Positions 46,759 through 55,956 of a stretch of 55,956 nt of DNA are shown in pieces. The stretch spans positions 1-55,956 of the forward strand of contig DAHXNQ010000092.1 of assembly GCA_027365315.1 (NCBI GenBank). The letters are read 5' to 3'. The translations under genes and the position numbers were made by a program. Source of the stretch: Rhabdochlamydiaceae bacterium. Its GTDB lineage: Bacteria > Chlamydiota > Chlamydiia > Chlamydiales > Rhabdochlamydiaceae. Each line of letters starts with the position of its first letter. Within the stretch, counting starts at the first letter, position 1. The notes beneath the pieces were generated by a model. It had not been told where the DNA came from and did not search any database. It saw only the letters and a list, made by a program, of their open reading frames with translations.

Positions 46759-47840
46759 TGCGCATTCTCCACACCGAATCCTCCAGGGGATGGGGGGGCC
46801 AAGAGATCAGAATTCTACGCGAGATGGTGGGTATGAAAGAGCGCGGCCACGAGCCCTTTCTGATTGTGGCGAAGGGGGGCGCTTTAGCGCCCCGTGCACG
46901 AGCTCTGGGGTTTCCCGTCGTGGAGATGCCGCTGTCGCGCAGGTCGGCCCCCTTAAGTGCTCTTCTGCTGCTCTTCTGGATGGTGCGTTGGCGGATCCAG
47001 TTGGTCAACACCCACTCCTCATGGGATTCCTGGTGTGCCGGAGCAGTGGCTAAGCTGCTCGGAAAAAAGGTGGTGCGCACCAGACATCTCTCGACCGCTA
47101 TCCGCTCTGGATGCAACAGTGTTCTGCTTTACCGCCTGCTAGCCGACTTTGTGGTCACTACCTCTGCTTCCATCATCCCAATGATCGCCAAGCAGTCGGG
47201 ACGCTCTATAGCCTCGGTGCGCTCGATTCCCACAGGCGTCATGCCAGGTGAGATCTGCTACAAAGAGGATGAGATCGAAGACTTTCGCTCCTCGCTCGGC
47301 CTCAAGCCTGACGATTTTCTAGTGGGTACTGCCTGTTTTGTCCGCTCCTGGAAGGGAATCCTCGATCTAATGAAGGCGGCGCGCCTTTTACGTCATGAGC
47401 CTGGCATCCGCTGGGTGGTGATTGGAGGGGGGCATGTAGATCAGTACCGCCACTACGTGACGGAAATGGGCATCTCAGATCTCTTCTGCTTCACGGGTCA
47501 TCTCGAAAAGCCCTACCATGCCATCGCAGCACTGGATCTCTTTGCTCTTCTCAGCACTAGCCACGAGGGAGTCTCGCAAGCTTCCTTGCAGGCGGCCTAT
47601 CTGGCAAGACCCCTGATCACTACTCCTATTGGGGGGTTGCCAGAGATCTGTCTCGAGGGAATCACCGGCTATATTGTGCCGCCCCACTCTCCACAAAGTG
47701 TGGCGCAGGCGGTGTTACGGCTGAAGCAGGCGCCTCATCTTCGTGAGAAGATGGGACGTGCGGCCCACAGCCTCGTCATGGAGAAATTCCTCTTCGAGAA
47801 GACTCTCAATGACATGGAGCTGGTCTACAACAGCCTTTAG
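46758..47840 (+). CDS. Glycosyltransferase family 4
   Basis: 'MRILHTESSRGWGGQEIRILREMVGMKERGHE', 'FALLSTSHEGVSQASLQAAYLARPLITTPIGGLPEICLEGITGYIVPP'. Confidence 0.9.
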   Translation: MRILHTESSRGWGGQEIRILREMVGMKERGHEPFLIVAKGGALAPRARALGFPVVEMPLSRRSAPLSALLLLFWMVRWRIQLVNTHSSWDSWCAGAVAKLLGKKVVRTRHLSTAIRSGCNSVLLYRLLADFVVTTSASIIPMIAKQSGRSIASVRSIPTGVMPGEICYKEDEIEDFRSSLGLKPDDFLVGTACFVRSWKGILDLMKAARLLRHEPGIRWVVIGGGHVDQYRHYVTEMGISDLFCFTGHLEKPYHAIAALDLFALLSTSHEGVSQASLQAAYLARPLITTPIGGLPEICLEGITGYIVPPHSPQSVAQAVLRLKQAPHLREKMGRAAHSLVMEKFLFEKTLNDMELVYNSL

Positions 47841-47874
47841 CCAGACTTGCTCAAACGGAACGAAACTTTCTTTT

Positions 47875-48258
47875 CTACTTTTTGCCTTCGAAGGCTTCAC
47901 GGGCGCGGGCGTGAATCGCTTTGCCACCGATGGCGCCGAGGATGAGGAAGATGACGGGTGGTAGCAGAATAGCTACTAGAAGGCTCACGCCAGCTAGGAC
48001 CAGCTGAGTGGTGCGCTCCTGCTTGAAGATGAAAGTGAGCACCTTATGGAAGATGTTCTCCACCTGCGCTCCCACCAGAATGCCAGCGACAGCGCCCACC
48101 ATTGTCAGAAGGATGGCCCATCCAGCGCCGAAAAAGAGAAAACTAAAAAAGGAGGCTAGGATGAAAAGGAGGCAGAAAAACACCTCAAAGCGATGCTTTT
48201 TGGCAAACTGTTCGATCTCTTTCACCGAGAGGCCTTCGGTATCGCTCTTCTTGTCCAT
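47875..48258 (-). CDS. Hypothetical membrane protein
   Basis: 127 aa with three to four hydrophobic segments; isolated ORF on the minus strand. Confidence 0.6.
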   Translation of the reverse strand: MDKKSDTEGLSVKEIEQFAKKHRFEVFFCLLFILASFFSFLFFGAGWAILLTMVGAVAGILVGAQVENIFHKVLTFIFKQERTTQLVLAGVSLLVAILLPPVIFLILGAIGGKAIHARAREAFEGKK

Positions 48259-48364
48259 AGGAAACCCCGTCTCCGTCTAAGTTCTAGCCCCTACTCTACT
48301 CGATCGTAATTAATTTTTTCAAGGATTGGAACTGACTTTCTTTCTAGTCAGGATAGGCCCTAGA

Positions 48365-49543
48365 ATGGCCGCTGCCATGAATCCATTTGAACAGCACTTG
48401 CGATCTTTGCAGCTGGCGCTCTCTAGCCTTCTCTTTTTGCTGCTATTCTCGGCCCTTCTCGCAGTGATCTTACCGGTATCGAGAAAAAAGAGCATCGAAC
48501 AGCCTAAAGAGATCGAGCGAGATCTCTCCTTTCTCAGCCTAGCAGAGCCGCTCTTCTCCTTCTCCCCGCCGATGCGTTCACCAAATGAGTGGCTGGAACT
48601 GCTCTCTTGGGATCACCGTCCGCGGCGAGATAGGGAAGAGAGGATGGTGAGACTGCGCCTCAAGGGAAGTGGCGAAGAGGTGGAGGTGGCGCTGGGTCAG
48701 CACATCGCCCTAGGACAGCGAGAGGGGCTGCTCCATTTTGGCGTCGGAAGCCTGAATATTGTACCAGAGGTACAGGGCGAGCTGACGAGCGGTAGAGGGC
48801 TTGCGCTCCGCTTTGAAGGCGAGGGGATTCCTTCTTGGAGATGGTACCCGGAAGAATCACAGCGCTTGGGTGCATTGGAGCGCTGGAGAGGAGCTCTCTG
48901 TTTAGGGGAGGATCTTCTCTTTCAACGCTATGGAGGCGGCCAGCGTAAGTGGGTGGTGCAACAGGGTGGCTCTTGCTTCAGTGTGGCCGTGGGAGAGTGG
49001 GTGGATGAAGCAATCTTCTGTGTAGGGGCAGAAGGAGGGAAGCTGCAGCTGCTGGTCTGGGAAGAGGAGGGAAGGGCGGAGAAGAGGGTGGAACTACCAA
49101 TCCGCACTCCTTCTGCTGCTGCGCAGAAGGAGTGGGAGGCTCGCATGCAGAATGAGCTACCCAAGGAGGTGCGGCTGCGCCTTCATGGATATACAGCTAG
49201 GCTTGGAAAGAGGCGCTTTTCTCTTGAGGAGGGAAGCTGGTTGGTGCGCTCGGCTCGCAAAGAAGCTCCCTGGCTGCCTCCCACATGGAGACAGCTGCTC
49301 GTAGCCACCGAGATCGAGGAGAGTCTGAAGCATCAGCCGCCCGGGCCTCTCATGATCATCGATCGCTTAAGGGCCGAAGAGGGGCGCGTTGCGCTGAAGG
49401 GAGATCTCTTCGATGAGACCCGCACGCTGGTTTATTCCTTTGCTTTAACGCTTCCTCTCGAGAAGAAACCGGCTGTCGAGGCAAAATCGCCTCCTATGGC
49501 GTCGCAGGCGCCGCCGCCGCAAGAGAGAAAGAAAAAGGGATGA
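48365..49543 (+). CDS. Hypothetical protein linked to the type II secretion cluster
   Basis: N-terminal TM 'QLALSSLLFLLLFSALLAVILP', long extracytoplasmic region, immediately upstream of gspD. Confidence 0.6.
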   Translation: MAAAMNPFEQHLRSLQLALSSLLFLLLFSALLAVILPVSRKKSIEQPKEIERDLSFLSLAEPLFSFSPPMRSPNEWLELLSWDHRPRRDREERMVRLRLKGSGEEVEVALGQHIALGQREGLLHFGVGSLNIVPEVQGELTSGRGLALRFEGEGIPSWRWYPEESQRLGALERWRGALCLGEDLLFQRYGGGQRKWVVQQGGSCFSVAVGEWVDEAIFCVGAEGGKLQLLVWEEEGRAEKRVELPIRTPSAAAQKEWEARMQNELPKEVRLRLHGYTARLGKRRFSLEEGSWLVRSARKEAPWLPPTWRQLLVATEIEESLKHQPPGPLMIIDRLRAEEGRVALKGDLFDETRTLVYSFALTLPLEKKPAVEAKSPPMASQAPPPQERKKKG

Positions 49544-49553
49544 CAAACAGATT

Positions 49554-51848
49554 GTGAGGAGCGCGCTATTTCTTTTTGCTCTTGTGCCATCGCTGCTTTT
49601 TTCTCTCTCTATCGAGGAGAAGAGGCGTAGTCTACAGAGCAGCTCTGCGACATCGGCGGCGCTGCCGCAGGCACTGCTCGCTCTTGAGGCCGAGATGCGC
49701 TCCTGTCGCGATGAGCTTGCCACTCTGCAGCAGCAGGCGCAAAAAATCGATCCGCAAGAAGAGAGCGCAGTAGAGGCGCTCACCGCTGCTATCCAGGAGA
49801 TGCGGGACAAGCTGTGGGATGTCGAGGAGCGCTGGCGCACGAGCGCCGCCTCTTCGGCAGCAAGTGGCTATGCTCTGTGGGATGCAGAGGAGACGACACT
49901 CAGTCAGCTGGTGATGGAGTATGGATCTTCTGACTATCTCTATATCGTGCCTCCCGAGGTGGGAGGGATCAAGCTGACGCTCCATTCCCAGCTACCGATT
50001 CCTAGGAATGCCTGGAGTGAACTTCTTGAGATGATCCTGATCCAGAATGGGGTGGGGGTGCGCAAGGTGGGACATAGCGCTCGCCAGCTCTTTCTCATGA
50101 AGCAGGATCTCGCTTCGATTCAGGCGATTCTCTCCTCCAGGGAGCAGCTGCATAGCCGTCCTGCTGCGCAGCGCGCGCTTTATCTGTTCACGCCGCCAGC
50201 AGAGCAGCTGCGCACTGCTGTGCAGTTTTTCGAAAAGTTTGCCGATAACAGACAGACTAGCATCCAGGCTGTTGGTGGTAAGGTGGCAATTGTCGCCTCT
50301 TGTGGTGAGCTGGAGCGATTGCTGGCTCTCTACCATGCGGTCTGGGAGGAGGGACGTGGCAAGGTCTCTCGCGTGGTACCGATCACTCGCATGCCGGTGA
50401 AGGAGATGGAGAAGGTTCTACTCTCTTTTTTTGGCGATCCGCAGGAGCGTGGCCGTCCTCCCTTCCCCAAGGGAGAAAGTGAAGGGCTCACCATCTTGCC
50501 CTCTTCTTCGGGTAACCATCTGATTCTTCTGGGGCAGCGCGAGGTGGTCGATCGAGCAGAGAAGGTGGTGCGAGATACTGAGCAGCAGATGCAGAATCCG
50601 GCTGAGATGACCATCTTTCTCTACGAATGCCGCCACAGTGACCCGATCCAGCTGGCAGAGATGCTGCAAAAAGTTTATGTCTCCCTGCTCACTACCGTAC
50701 CTGTGGGCGCCGGCGAAAATGTGGAGCTCACCTACAGTCTACATGGCTCCGGCTCGCGCTCTCCTCCAGATGGTTATGCCGCCTCCCCTCCTCTTGTGGT
50801 GCAGCCCCCACCGCTGAGACCTGGATTTTCTGCCAAGACCGAAATGGATAAAGAGCTGGAGCATTTCATTCCTGATCCCAAGACAGGCTCCATTCTGATG
50901 GCAGTGCGCAAAGATTCTCTTTTGCAGATCAAAGAGCTTCTCAGAAAGATCGATGTGCCGAAGAAGATGGTGCAGATCGAGGTGCTGCTCTTCGAAAAGA
51001 AGATCAAAAGTGACACCAATTTTGGACTGAATCTGCTGCGCATCGGTTCTGATACCAACCGCGCTCTCTATGATGGCCTCTTTGCCCCGCATGGTCGAGG
51101 CGCTCTCTCGTTTCTCTTTCACGGCAACAAAAGCAAACATTTTCCCGCCTTTGATATCACCTACAGTTTTCTGATGACGCAAGAGGATATGCAGTTGAAT
51201 GCGGCCCCTTCGGTGGTGACTGTCAATCAAACCCCAGCCACCATCACCATCCAAGATGAGATCTCGATCAATAACGGTGCCGCTCCTATCGATACCAACA
51301 AGGGGACTAGTTTTGAAAAATCATTTACTCGTCAGCAGTATGGAATCAACATTCTGATCACCCCCTTCATCCATGCACCGATGCAGGTAGAGAGCGGCCC
51401 CGAAGAGGGCTGTTTTGTGACGCTGCAGACCGACATCACCTTTGACTCACCTAAGTCAGATCCTGTCAACGATCGCCCTCGCATCGAGAGAAGGCATGTG
51501 AAGAATGAGGTGCGCGTTGCCGATGGAGAGACGGTGATCTTGGGCGGCCTGCGCAAGAAGACTCTGCGCGACGACGATGAGAAGGTGCCTTTCTTGGGCG
51601 AGATCCCCGGCGTGGGCAAGCTATTTGGTTCCACTCGTTTGACGGAAGATAAAACCGAAATGTTCATCTGCATCACTCCCAAAGTGATTTTTCACCCGAA
51701 GGAGCAGCTGCAGCAGCTGCGCGACCAGGAGGTGAAGCTGCGTCCAGGAGATCTTCCCGAGTTTTTGGAGAAGGTGGAGGAGGCGCGTGCGCGCGAGCAG
51801 AGGCGCTGGTTCCTACGTAGTATGAAGATATTCTTTACCCATGAGTGA
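49554..51848 (+). CDS. gspD: Type II secretion system secretin GspD
   Basis: Signal peptide; secretin core 'VQIEVLLFEKKIKSDTNFGLNLL...NAAPSVVTVNQTPATITIQDEISI...NEVRVADGETVILGGLRKK...VPFLGEIPGVGKLFGSTRLTEDKTEMFICITPKVI'. Confidence 0.93.
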   Translation: MRSALFLFALVPSLLFSLSIEEKRRSLQSSSATSAALPQALLALEAEMRSCRDELATLQQQAQKIDPQEESAVEALTAAIQEMRDKLWDVEERWRTSAASSAASGYALWDAEETTLSQLVMEYGSSDYLYIVPPEVGGIKLTLHSQLPIPRNAWSELLEMILIQNGVGVRKVGHSARQLFLMKQDLASIQAILSSREQLHSRPAAQRALYLFTPPAEQLRTAVQFFEKFADNRQTSIQAVGGKVAIVASCGELERLLALYHAVWEEGRGKVSRVVPITRMPVKEMEKVLLSFFGDPQERGRPPFPKGESEGLTILPSSSGNHLILLGQREVVDRAEKVVRDTEQQMQNPAEMTIFLYECRHSDPIQLAEMLQKVYVSLLTTVPVGAGENVELTYSLHGSGSRSPPDGYAASPPLVVQPPPLRPGFSAKTEMDKELEHFIPDPKTGSILMAVRKDSLLQIKELLRKIDVPKKMVQIEVLLFEKKIKSDTNFGLNLLRIGSDTNRALYDGLFAPHGRGALSFLFHGNKSKHFPAFDITYSFLMTQEDMQLNAAPSVVTVNQTPATITIQDEISINNGAAPIDTNKGTSFEKSFTRQQYGINILITPFIHAPMQVESGPEEGCFVTLQTDITFDSPKSDPVNDRPRIERRHVKNEVRVADGETVILGGLRKKTLRDDDEKVPFLGEIPGVGKLFGSTRLTEDKTEMFICITPKVIFHPKEQLQQLRDQEVKLRPGDLPEFLEKVEEARAREQRRWFLRSMKIFFTHE

Positions 51849-53307
51849 CTCTCCCCTTCATTCTCTAGCGCAGTTTGCTCTGGTGAAAGAGCGCCGCTCG
51901 GTTGTCCCCTACTCGTTTGTCCGCTCTTTTCGCCTGCTGCCTCTCGAACAGAGAGAAGAGCTCTGGCTGGTAGCCGTGGCAGGCATCTCCAATAACCTGG
52001 GTCTAGATCCTCTTAAGCTTCTTTTGGGACCGCAAATTCAAGAGGTGGCCTGTAGCGAGCAGGCGCTCGAAGAGGCGATTGAGATTTGCTTTCAGGGAAG
52101 CCGCTTTGTCCCCACCGAAGAGAGTGGACCTATAGCTTCTCAGGAGGGGCTCGAAGGGTATGACCTGCTGGGACGCTCTGGTGAAGAGCTATCGCCCGTG
52201 GCTCTACTGGATGATGTGCTGCTGGAGGCAATACAGCGGGGTGCCTCGGACATCCACTTCGAGCCGCAAGAAGATGGGCTTTCGGTGCGGATTCGGGTGG
52301 ATGGTGTGCTGTCCAATCGGCGCCTTCTGCCTGCGCAGTTTAAGGCGCAGATTCTGACGCGCGTGAAGGTGCTCTCGCACCTCGATATTGCCGAGCAGCG
52401 GCTTCCTCAGGATGGCAGACTGCGTCTCAGAGTGGGCGCGCGCCAGATCGACTTCCGTGTCAGCACGCTGCCGGTACTGGGCGGCGAGAGGATTGTGCTG
52501 AGGATTCTCGATCGCGGTAACCTCGAGCTGGGGCTTACCCATTTACAGATGCCGGAAGAGCTGTTGGAGAGGCTGCTGCGCTATCTCTCCCGCACCGAGG
52601 GGATGCTGCTGGTGACTGGGCCCACCGGAAGCGGCAAGACCACCACTCTCTACAGCGCCCTCAAGCAGATCGACTCCTCCGAGATCAATCTGATGACTGT
52701 GGAAGATCCCATCGAGTATCGCCTACCGGGCGTGGCGCAAATTGGTGTCAACCCGAAGATCGATCTCACCTTTGCAGCGGCGCTGCGCCATGTGCTACGG
52801 CAGGATCCCGATGTGGTGATGGTAGGAGAGATTCGCGATGCAGAGACGGCGCAGATCGCCGTTCAGGCGGCGCTAACGGGCCACTTGGTGCTCAGCACGC
52901 TTCATACCAACGACGCTCCCTCGGCCTTGACCAGACTTGTCGATATGGGGATTGAGCCTTTTTTGCTCTCCTCTTCGGTGATTGGCGTGCTGGCGCAGCG
53001 ACTGGTGCGCTGTCTCTGCCCTCACTGTCGTCAGCCCGATCCTCTGCATCCCGGATTTTTTATCGGCGCAGGATGCGATCGCTGCCTGGGTAGCGGCTAC
53101 CGAGGCAGGCGAGCCGCCTACGAGCTGATGGCAGTGACAGGAAAAATTCAGCGACAGGTGGTTGAGAGCGCCGATGCAGCGCGTTTGCGCGATATCGCTC
53201 TTGAAGAGGGAATGAGAACGCTGCGCGATGATGGCTTGCGCATCGCCGCTTTAGGGGAGACCAGCCTCTCCGAAGTGTTACGCGTGACGCGTGGAAGTGA
53301 GGAGTGA
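51841..53307 (+). CDS. gspE: Type II secretion ATPase GspE
   Basis: 'ASDIHFEPQEDGLSVRIRVDG', Walker A 'LLVTGPTGSGKTTTLYSAL', 'LRQDPDVVMVGEIRDAETAQIAVQAALTGHLVLSTLHTNDA'. Confidence 0.96.
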   Translation: MSDSPLHSLAQFALVKERRSVVPYSFVRSFRLLPLEQREELWLVAVAGISNNLGLDPLKLLLGPQIQEVACSEQALEEAIEICFQGSRFVPTEESGPIASQEGLEGYDLLGRSGEELSPVALLDDVLLEAIQRGASDIHFEPQEDGLSVRIRVDGVLSNRRLLPAQFKAQILTRVKVLSHLDIAEQRLPQDGRLRLRVGARQIDFRVSTLPVLGGERIVLRILDRGNLELGLTHLQMPEELLERLLRYLSRTEGMLLVTGPTGSGKTTTLYSALKQIDSSEINLMTVEDPIEYRLPGVAQIGVNPKIDLTFAAALRHVLRQDPDVVMVGEIRDAETAQIAVQAALTGHLVLSTLHTNDAPSALTRLVDMGIEPFLLSSSVIGVLAQRLVRCLCPHCRQPDPLHPGFFIGAGCDRCLGSGYRGRRAAYELMAVTGKIQRQVVESADAARLRDIALEEGMRTLRDDGLRIAALGETSLSEVLRVTRGSEE

Positions 53308-54491
53308 TGCCGCTCTATCGGTGCGAGGCGCTAGACGCTAGAGGAAAGCGGATCGTTAGAATGCTGGATGCCGAGTCGGAGCGGGCAGCAAAAGAGCAGC
53401 TGATCCGCGAGGGGTTCCATCCAATGGCTCTCGCTCTTGGCACGCGTTCGGAGCTTCGCCTCACAGCCGATCAGCTTCTTCTCTTCACGCGCGAACTGGT
53501 CCGCTTTCTGAAGGCGGGCGTGCCGCTTTATGATACTCTGAAGATGCTTGCAGAAAAGAGAAGAGAAGGAAGATTGCGCCAGCTGCTGCTCGATCTAGCC
53601 GATCGGCTGCAGCAGGGGAAGAGCTTCTCCGCAGCGCTGGGTTACTATCCGCGCCTCTTCAATCCGGTCTACTTAGCTCTGGTGCATGCTGGCGAGCAGT
53701 CGGGTCATCTCTCTCAGATCCTGAGCGAGCTGGCAGATGAGATGGAGGAGCGCGCGCGCCTGCGTAGAGCGTGGCAGAGTGCACTAGCCTATCCAGGCCT
53801 GCTGCTGCTGCTCGCCTTCATCATCACAGGGGGACTTTTCTTCTTTGTCATTCCCTCGCTTGCCGAGCTGTTTGAAGACCGCTCGCTTCATCCCATCAGC
53901 CGTGCTGTGCTCTGGATCAGCAGCCTACTTGTGGCTCATAGTGGCCTGGTAGTGATTCTGCTTCTCACCGTGGCGAGTAGCACAGCTCTGCTGCTCCTCT
54001 CTTTAGAGCTGCGCCGTCGTTTTGTGCTGCCCCTCCTGCACCGTCTGCCCTTTGTCAGCGATCTCATGCTAGCGACAGCATTGCAGAGGTTCACCTCGGT
54101 AGCGGCGCTGCTACTGCGCGGCGGGGTGCCGCTTGCCGAAGCGATCCAACTAGCGCTCCCCGTTGCCTCCCACCCCACTCTGGAAAGAGAGCTAAAAGAG
54201 GCGCGCGAGCAGATGGTGGAGGGGGAGAGCTTCAGCAGCGCTCTTGCCACCCGTAAACTTTTGCCGCCGCTTCTTGTGCGGATGGTGGCGACAGGAGAAC
54301 AGACTGGAGGGATGGCCCATTCGATGACTGAGGTCTCCAGCTGGCTGGCAGCCGATCTGAAGCGTTCTCTCACAACCCTACTTGCTTTTTTACAGCCTGC
54401 ACTGCTACTCCTTTTGGGTCTCATCATTGGTGTGGTGCTGCTGGGGCTGCTGGTGCCGCTGACAGATGTGAGTTCATTCTTGGAAACTTAG
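53304..54491 (+). CDS. gspF: Type II secretion inner-membrane protein GspF
   Basis: 'LLLFTRELVRFLKAGVPLYDTLKML', 'LALVHAGEQSGHLSQILSELADEME', 'LLVRMVATGEQTGGMAHSM'. Confidence 0.94.
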   Translation: MMPLYRCEALDARGKRIVRMLDAESERAAKEQLIREGFHPMALALGTRSELRLTADQLLLFTRELVRFLKAGVPLYDTLKMLAEKRREGRLRQLLLDLADRLQQGKSFSAALGYYPRLFNPVYLALVHAGEQSGHLSQILSELADEMEERARLRRAWQSALAYPGLLLLLAFIITGGLFFFVIPSLAELFEDRSLHPISRAVLWISSLLVAHSGLVVILLLTVASSTALLLLSLELRRRFVLPLLHRLPFVSDLMLATALQRFTSVAALLLRGGVPLAEAIQLALPVASHPTLERELKEAREQMVEGESFSSALATRKLLPPLLVRMVATGEQTGGMAHSMTEVSSWLAADLKRSLTTLLAFLQPALLLLLGLIIGVVLLGLLVPLTDVSSFLET

Positions 54492-54499
54492 GGGGGTCT

Positions 54500-54880
54500 A
54501 TGTACCGCAAAGCGCATCCCTTTACTCTGATCGAGCTGATGCTTGTGATCACACTGATCGGCATCATCGGTGCTGTAGTGGGTGTCAACATGAGAGGAGG
54601 GTTGAAGAAGGGTAAAGAGTTTCAGACCAACCAGGCGATGCGACAGCTGGAGGATATTCTGACGCTGGAACTGCTGAGTGGTTCTGCTGAGGCCGAAGAG
54701 ATCGAGACGAAAACGAAGACCGTACTGAAGAGATCTGGTCTTGCAAAAGATGTCGATAAACTCTTGAAAGACGCTCAAGGTAACGCTTTCCTGATCAGTG
54801 TGAATAGAGAAGAGGGGAGAGTCGTTGTCGAACAGGATAGGTCCAACAAGAAAAAGAGCGCTTCTGAAGAGGACGAGTAG
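54500..54880 (+). CDS. gspG: Type II secretion major pseudopilin GspG-like
   Basis: Type IV prepilin motif 'HPFTLIELMLVITLIGIIGAVVGVNM'; follows gspF. Confidence 0.85.
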   Translation: MYRKAHPFTLIELMLVITLIGIIGAVVGVNMRGGLKKGKEFQTNQAMRQLEDILTLELLSGSAEAEEIETKTKTVLKRSGLAKDVDKLLKDAQGNAFLISVNREEGRVVVEQDRSNKKKSASEEDE

Positions 54881-55343
54881 CCGCCCCTTCACCCTGTTCG
54901 AGCTGCTTCTAGTAGTGATGCTACTGGGGATGCTTGGCTCGCTGCTGGGAGTACAGATAGCATCGATGCTGCGCACGCGCCAGTTTCTCGCCTCAGCCAC
55001 CCGACTCTACGAGATGGTGAAGGTGGGGCAGATGGTGGCCATCGGCCACGAGACCGAGGTGGAGCTATGCTGGTCGCGCGAGGAGGATCTCTGGGTGGCG
55101 CGCCTCTTTTGCGAAAGCGATGTTTCGCTGCTGAGTGGCTACCGCTCTGTCCCGCTGAAAGGACTCACCTCGCTCTCTTTAGCCGACTCGATTGAAAATC
55201 GAGTCGTCATCACCAATACAGGATCATTTCTTCCGCGCGCCATCCTGCGGCTAGAGGGACCGGGTGAACAGCAGCGCTACCTCGATCTGCGCACCCCTCT
55301 CCCCTTCACCCTCACCGCAGCTGCTGGCGAAAATAGTCGATGA
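54825..55343 (+). CDS. Prepilin-like (GspH-type) pseudopilin
   Basis: 'RPFTLFELLLVVMLLGMLGSLLGVQIASMLRTRQF'; ORF overlaps the end of gspG. Confidence 0.75.
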   Translation: MSNRIGPTRKRALLKRTSSRPFTLFELLLVVMLLGMLGSLLGVQIASMLRTRQFLASATRLYEMVKVGQMVAIGHETEVELCWSREEDLWVARLFCESDVSLLSGYRSVPLKGLTSLSLADSIENRVVITNTGSFLPRAILRLEGPGEQQRYLDLRTPLPFTLTAAAGENSR

Positions 55344-55494
55344 ACTGGTGCCGCGCATCGATCGTCCAGCGCAGCTGACAATTTTGTGGTCCTAAGCCAC
55401 TGGAGGCGGCTTTTTTTGTATTGGCAAAATTGATCGTGGCAGTGGTTAATAGAGCATTGAATTCACCATTCGCTGACAACTCCTGGAGGATCGC

Positions 55495-55878
55495 GTGCGT
55501 CTGCTCTCCACTCAGCTCCTACTTCTCGCTACTCTACCTCCTCTTCTTGGACAGACCCAAGGCAACCTGCAGACCACGTTTCAAGCGCAGCGAGTGGGCT
55601 ATGAAGCGAGGAGGGCGGAATTGGACTACCCCTTCTCCTACGATGGCATCATGCAGTTCCTTCACGATCTTCAATCGGGTGAGCTCGAAAAATGGTGCAC
55701 TCCCGAAGATCTAGAGAAGATCACCCAATTCCTCGCCTTTTTGGCAAGAGCAGGTGTGCTTCCCGAAGATACCGAGGAAAACCGATCCCTTGAAGGAGAT
55801 ATCGAAGAGCTTCTCCGCAGCGACTCAAGAAGCTCCCACCTTGAAAGCTGTCATGGATCAGGAGGTCATTTCGTTTAA
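55495..55878 (+). CDS. Hypothetical secreted protein; apparent frameshift before the window end
   Basis: GTG start after GGAGG, signal-peptide-like N-terminus. The +1 frame continues as coding-like sequence (ATQEAPTLKAVMDQEVISFKEQVVHEQFFQNPYPFSQQQALSWEE) to the window end. Confidence 0.5.
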   Translation: MRLLSTQLLLLATLPPLLGQTQGNLQTTFQAQRVGYEARRAELDYPFSYDGIMQFLHDLQSGELEKWCTPEDLEKITQFLAFLARAGVLPEDTEENRSLEGDIEELLRSDSRSSHLESCHGSGGHFV

Positions 55879-55956
55879 GGAGCAGGTGGTCCACGAGCAA
55901 TTCTTCCAGAACCCTTATCCCTTCAGTCAGCAACAGGCGCTCTCTTGGGAGGAAAA

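Noticed and set aside
50739-51254. 171-aa ORF antisense to gspD
   Set aside because: Shadow ORF; His/Gln/Arg-rich composition.
55380-55420. GCC...GGC + TTTTTTT after the GspH-like gene
   Set aside because: The stem is too short to call an intrinsic terminator confidently.
1-55956. CRISPR array, prophage or integrase-bearing island
   Set aside because: No regularly spaced direct repeats, cas genes, integrase or phage structural genes were seen.

Overview
The window is a gene-dense chromosomal segment that reads as a non-Chlamydiaceae member of the Chlamydiota. Evidence is gene content inferred from the ORF translations: GreA with a large N-terminal extension, a ThyX-like double-length protein next to hemB, RsbU/STAS, rpoD, rpsT, and a gspD-E-F-G cluster. 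No database search was possible.

Core content: an LplT-like MFS protein, recC-recB-recD, two tandem PBP4/DacB paralogs, an XRE-ImmA/IrrE plus truncated PIN module, csaA-like, brnQ, a YacP/NYN protein, rdgB, greA, hemB, thyX-like, tyrP-like, STAS + RsbU, uvrB, rpsT, a CoiA-like protein, rpoD, tRNA-Ala(GGC), an aspartate aminotransferase, mreC, two CDP-glycerol-transferase-like genes, mutY, a GT4 glycosyltransferase and type II secretion genes.

Accessory content is the most interesting part:
(1) A ~180-bp TIR/TSD-bounded palindromic element has two copies. Each sits upstream of a putative effector gene in the same relative orientation, and stem changes between copies are compensatory. One copy has an 'empty site' in a paralogous flank.
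(2) Three USP/C19-like deubiquitinase genes lie together. Two came from a ~2.3-kb tandem duplication whose junction created a chimeric mini-ORF (USP N-terminus + ribosomal protein S20 C-terminus).
(3) An AT-rich island carries a kinase-fold candidate effector and sits next to a partial duplication of the mreC 3' end.
(4) A lipase-3-like candidate effector lies behind the first element copy.
(5) The tandem DacB paralogs have reciprocal loss of catalytic motifs.
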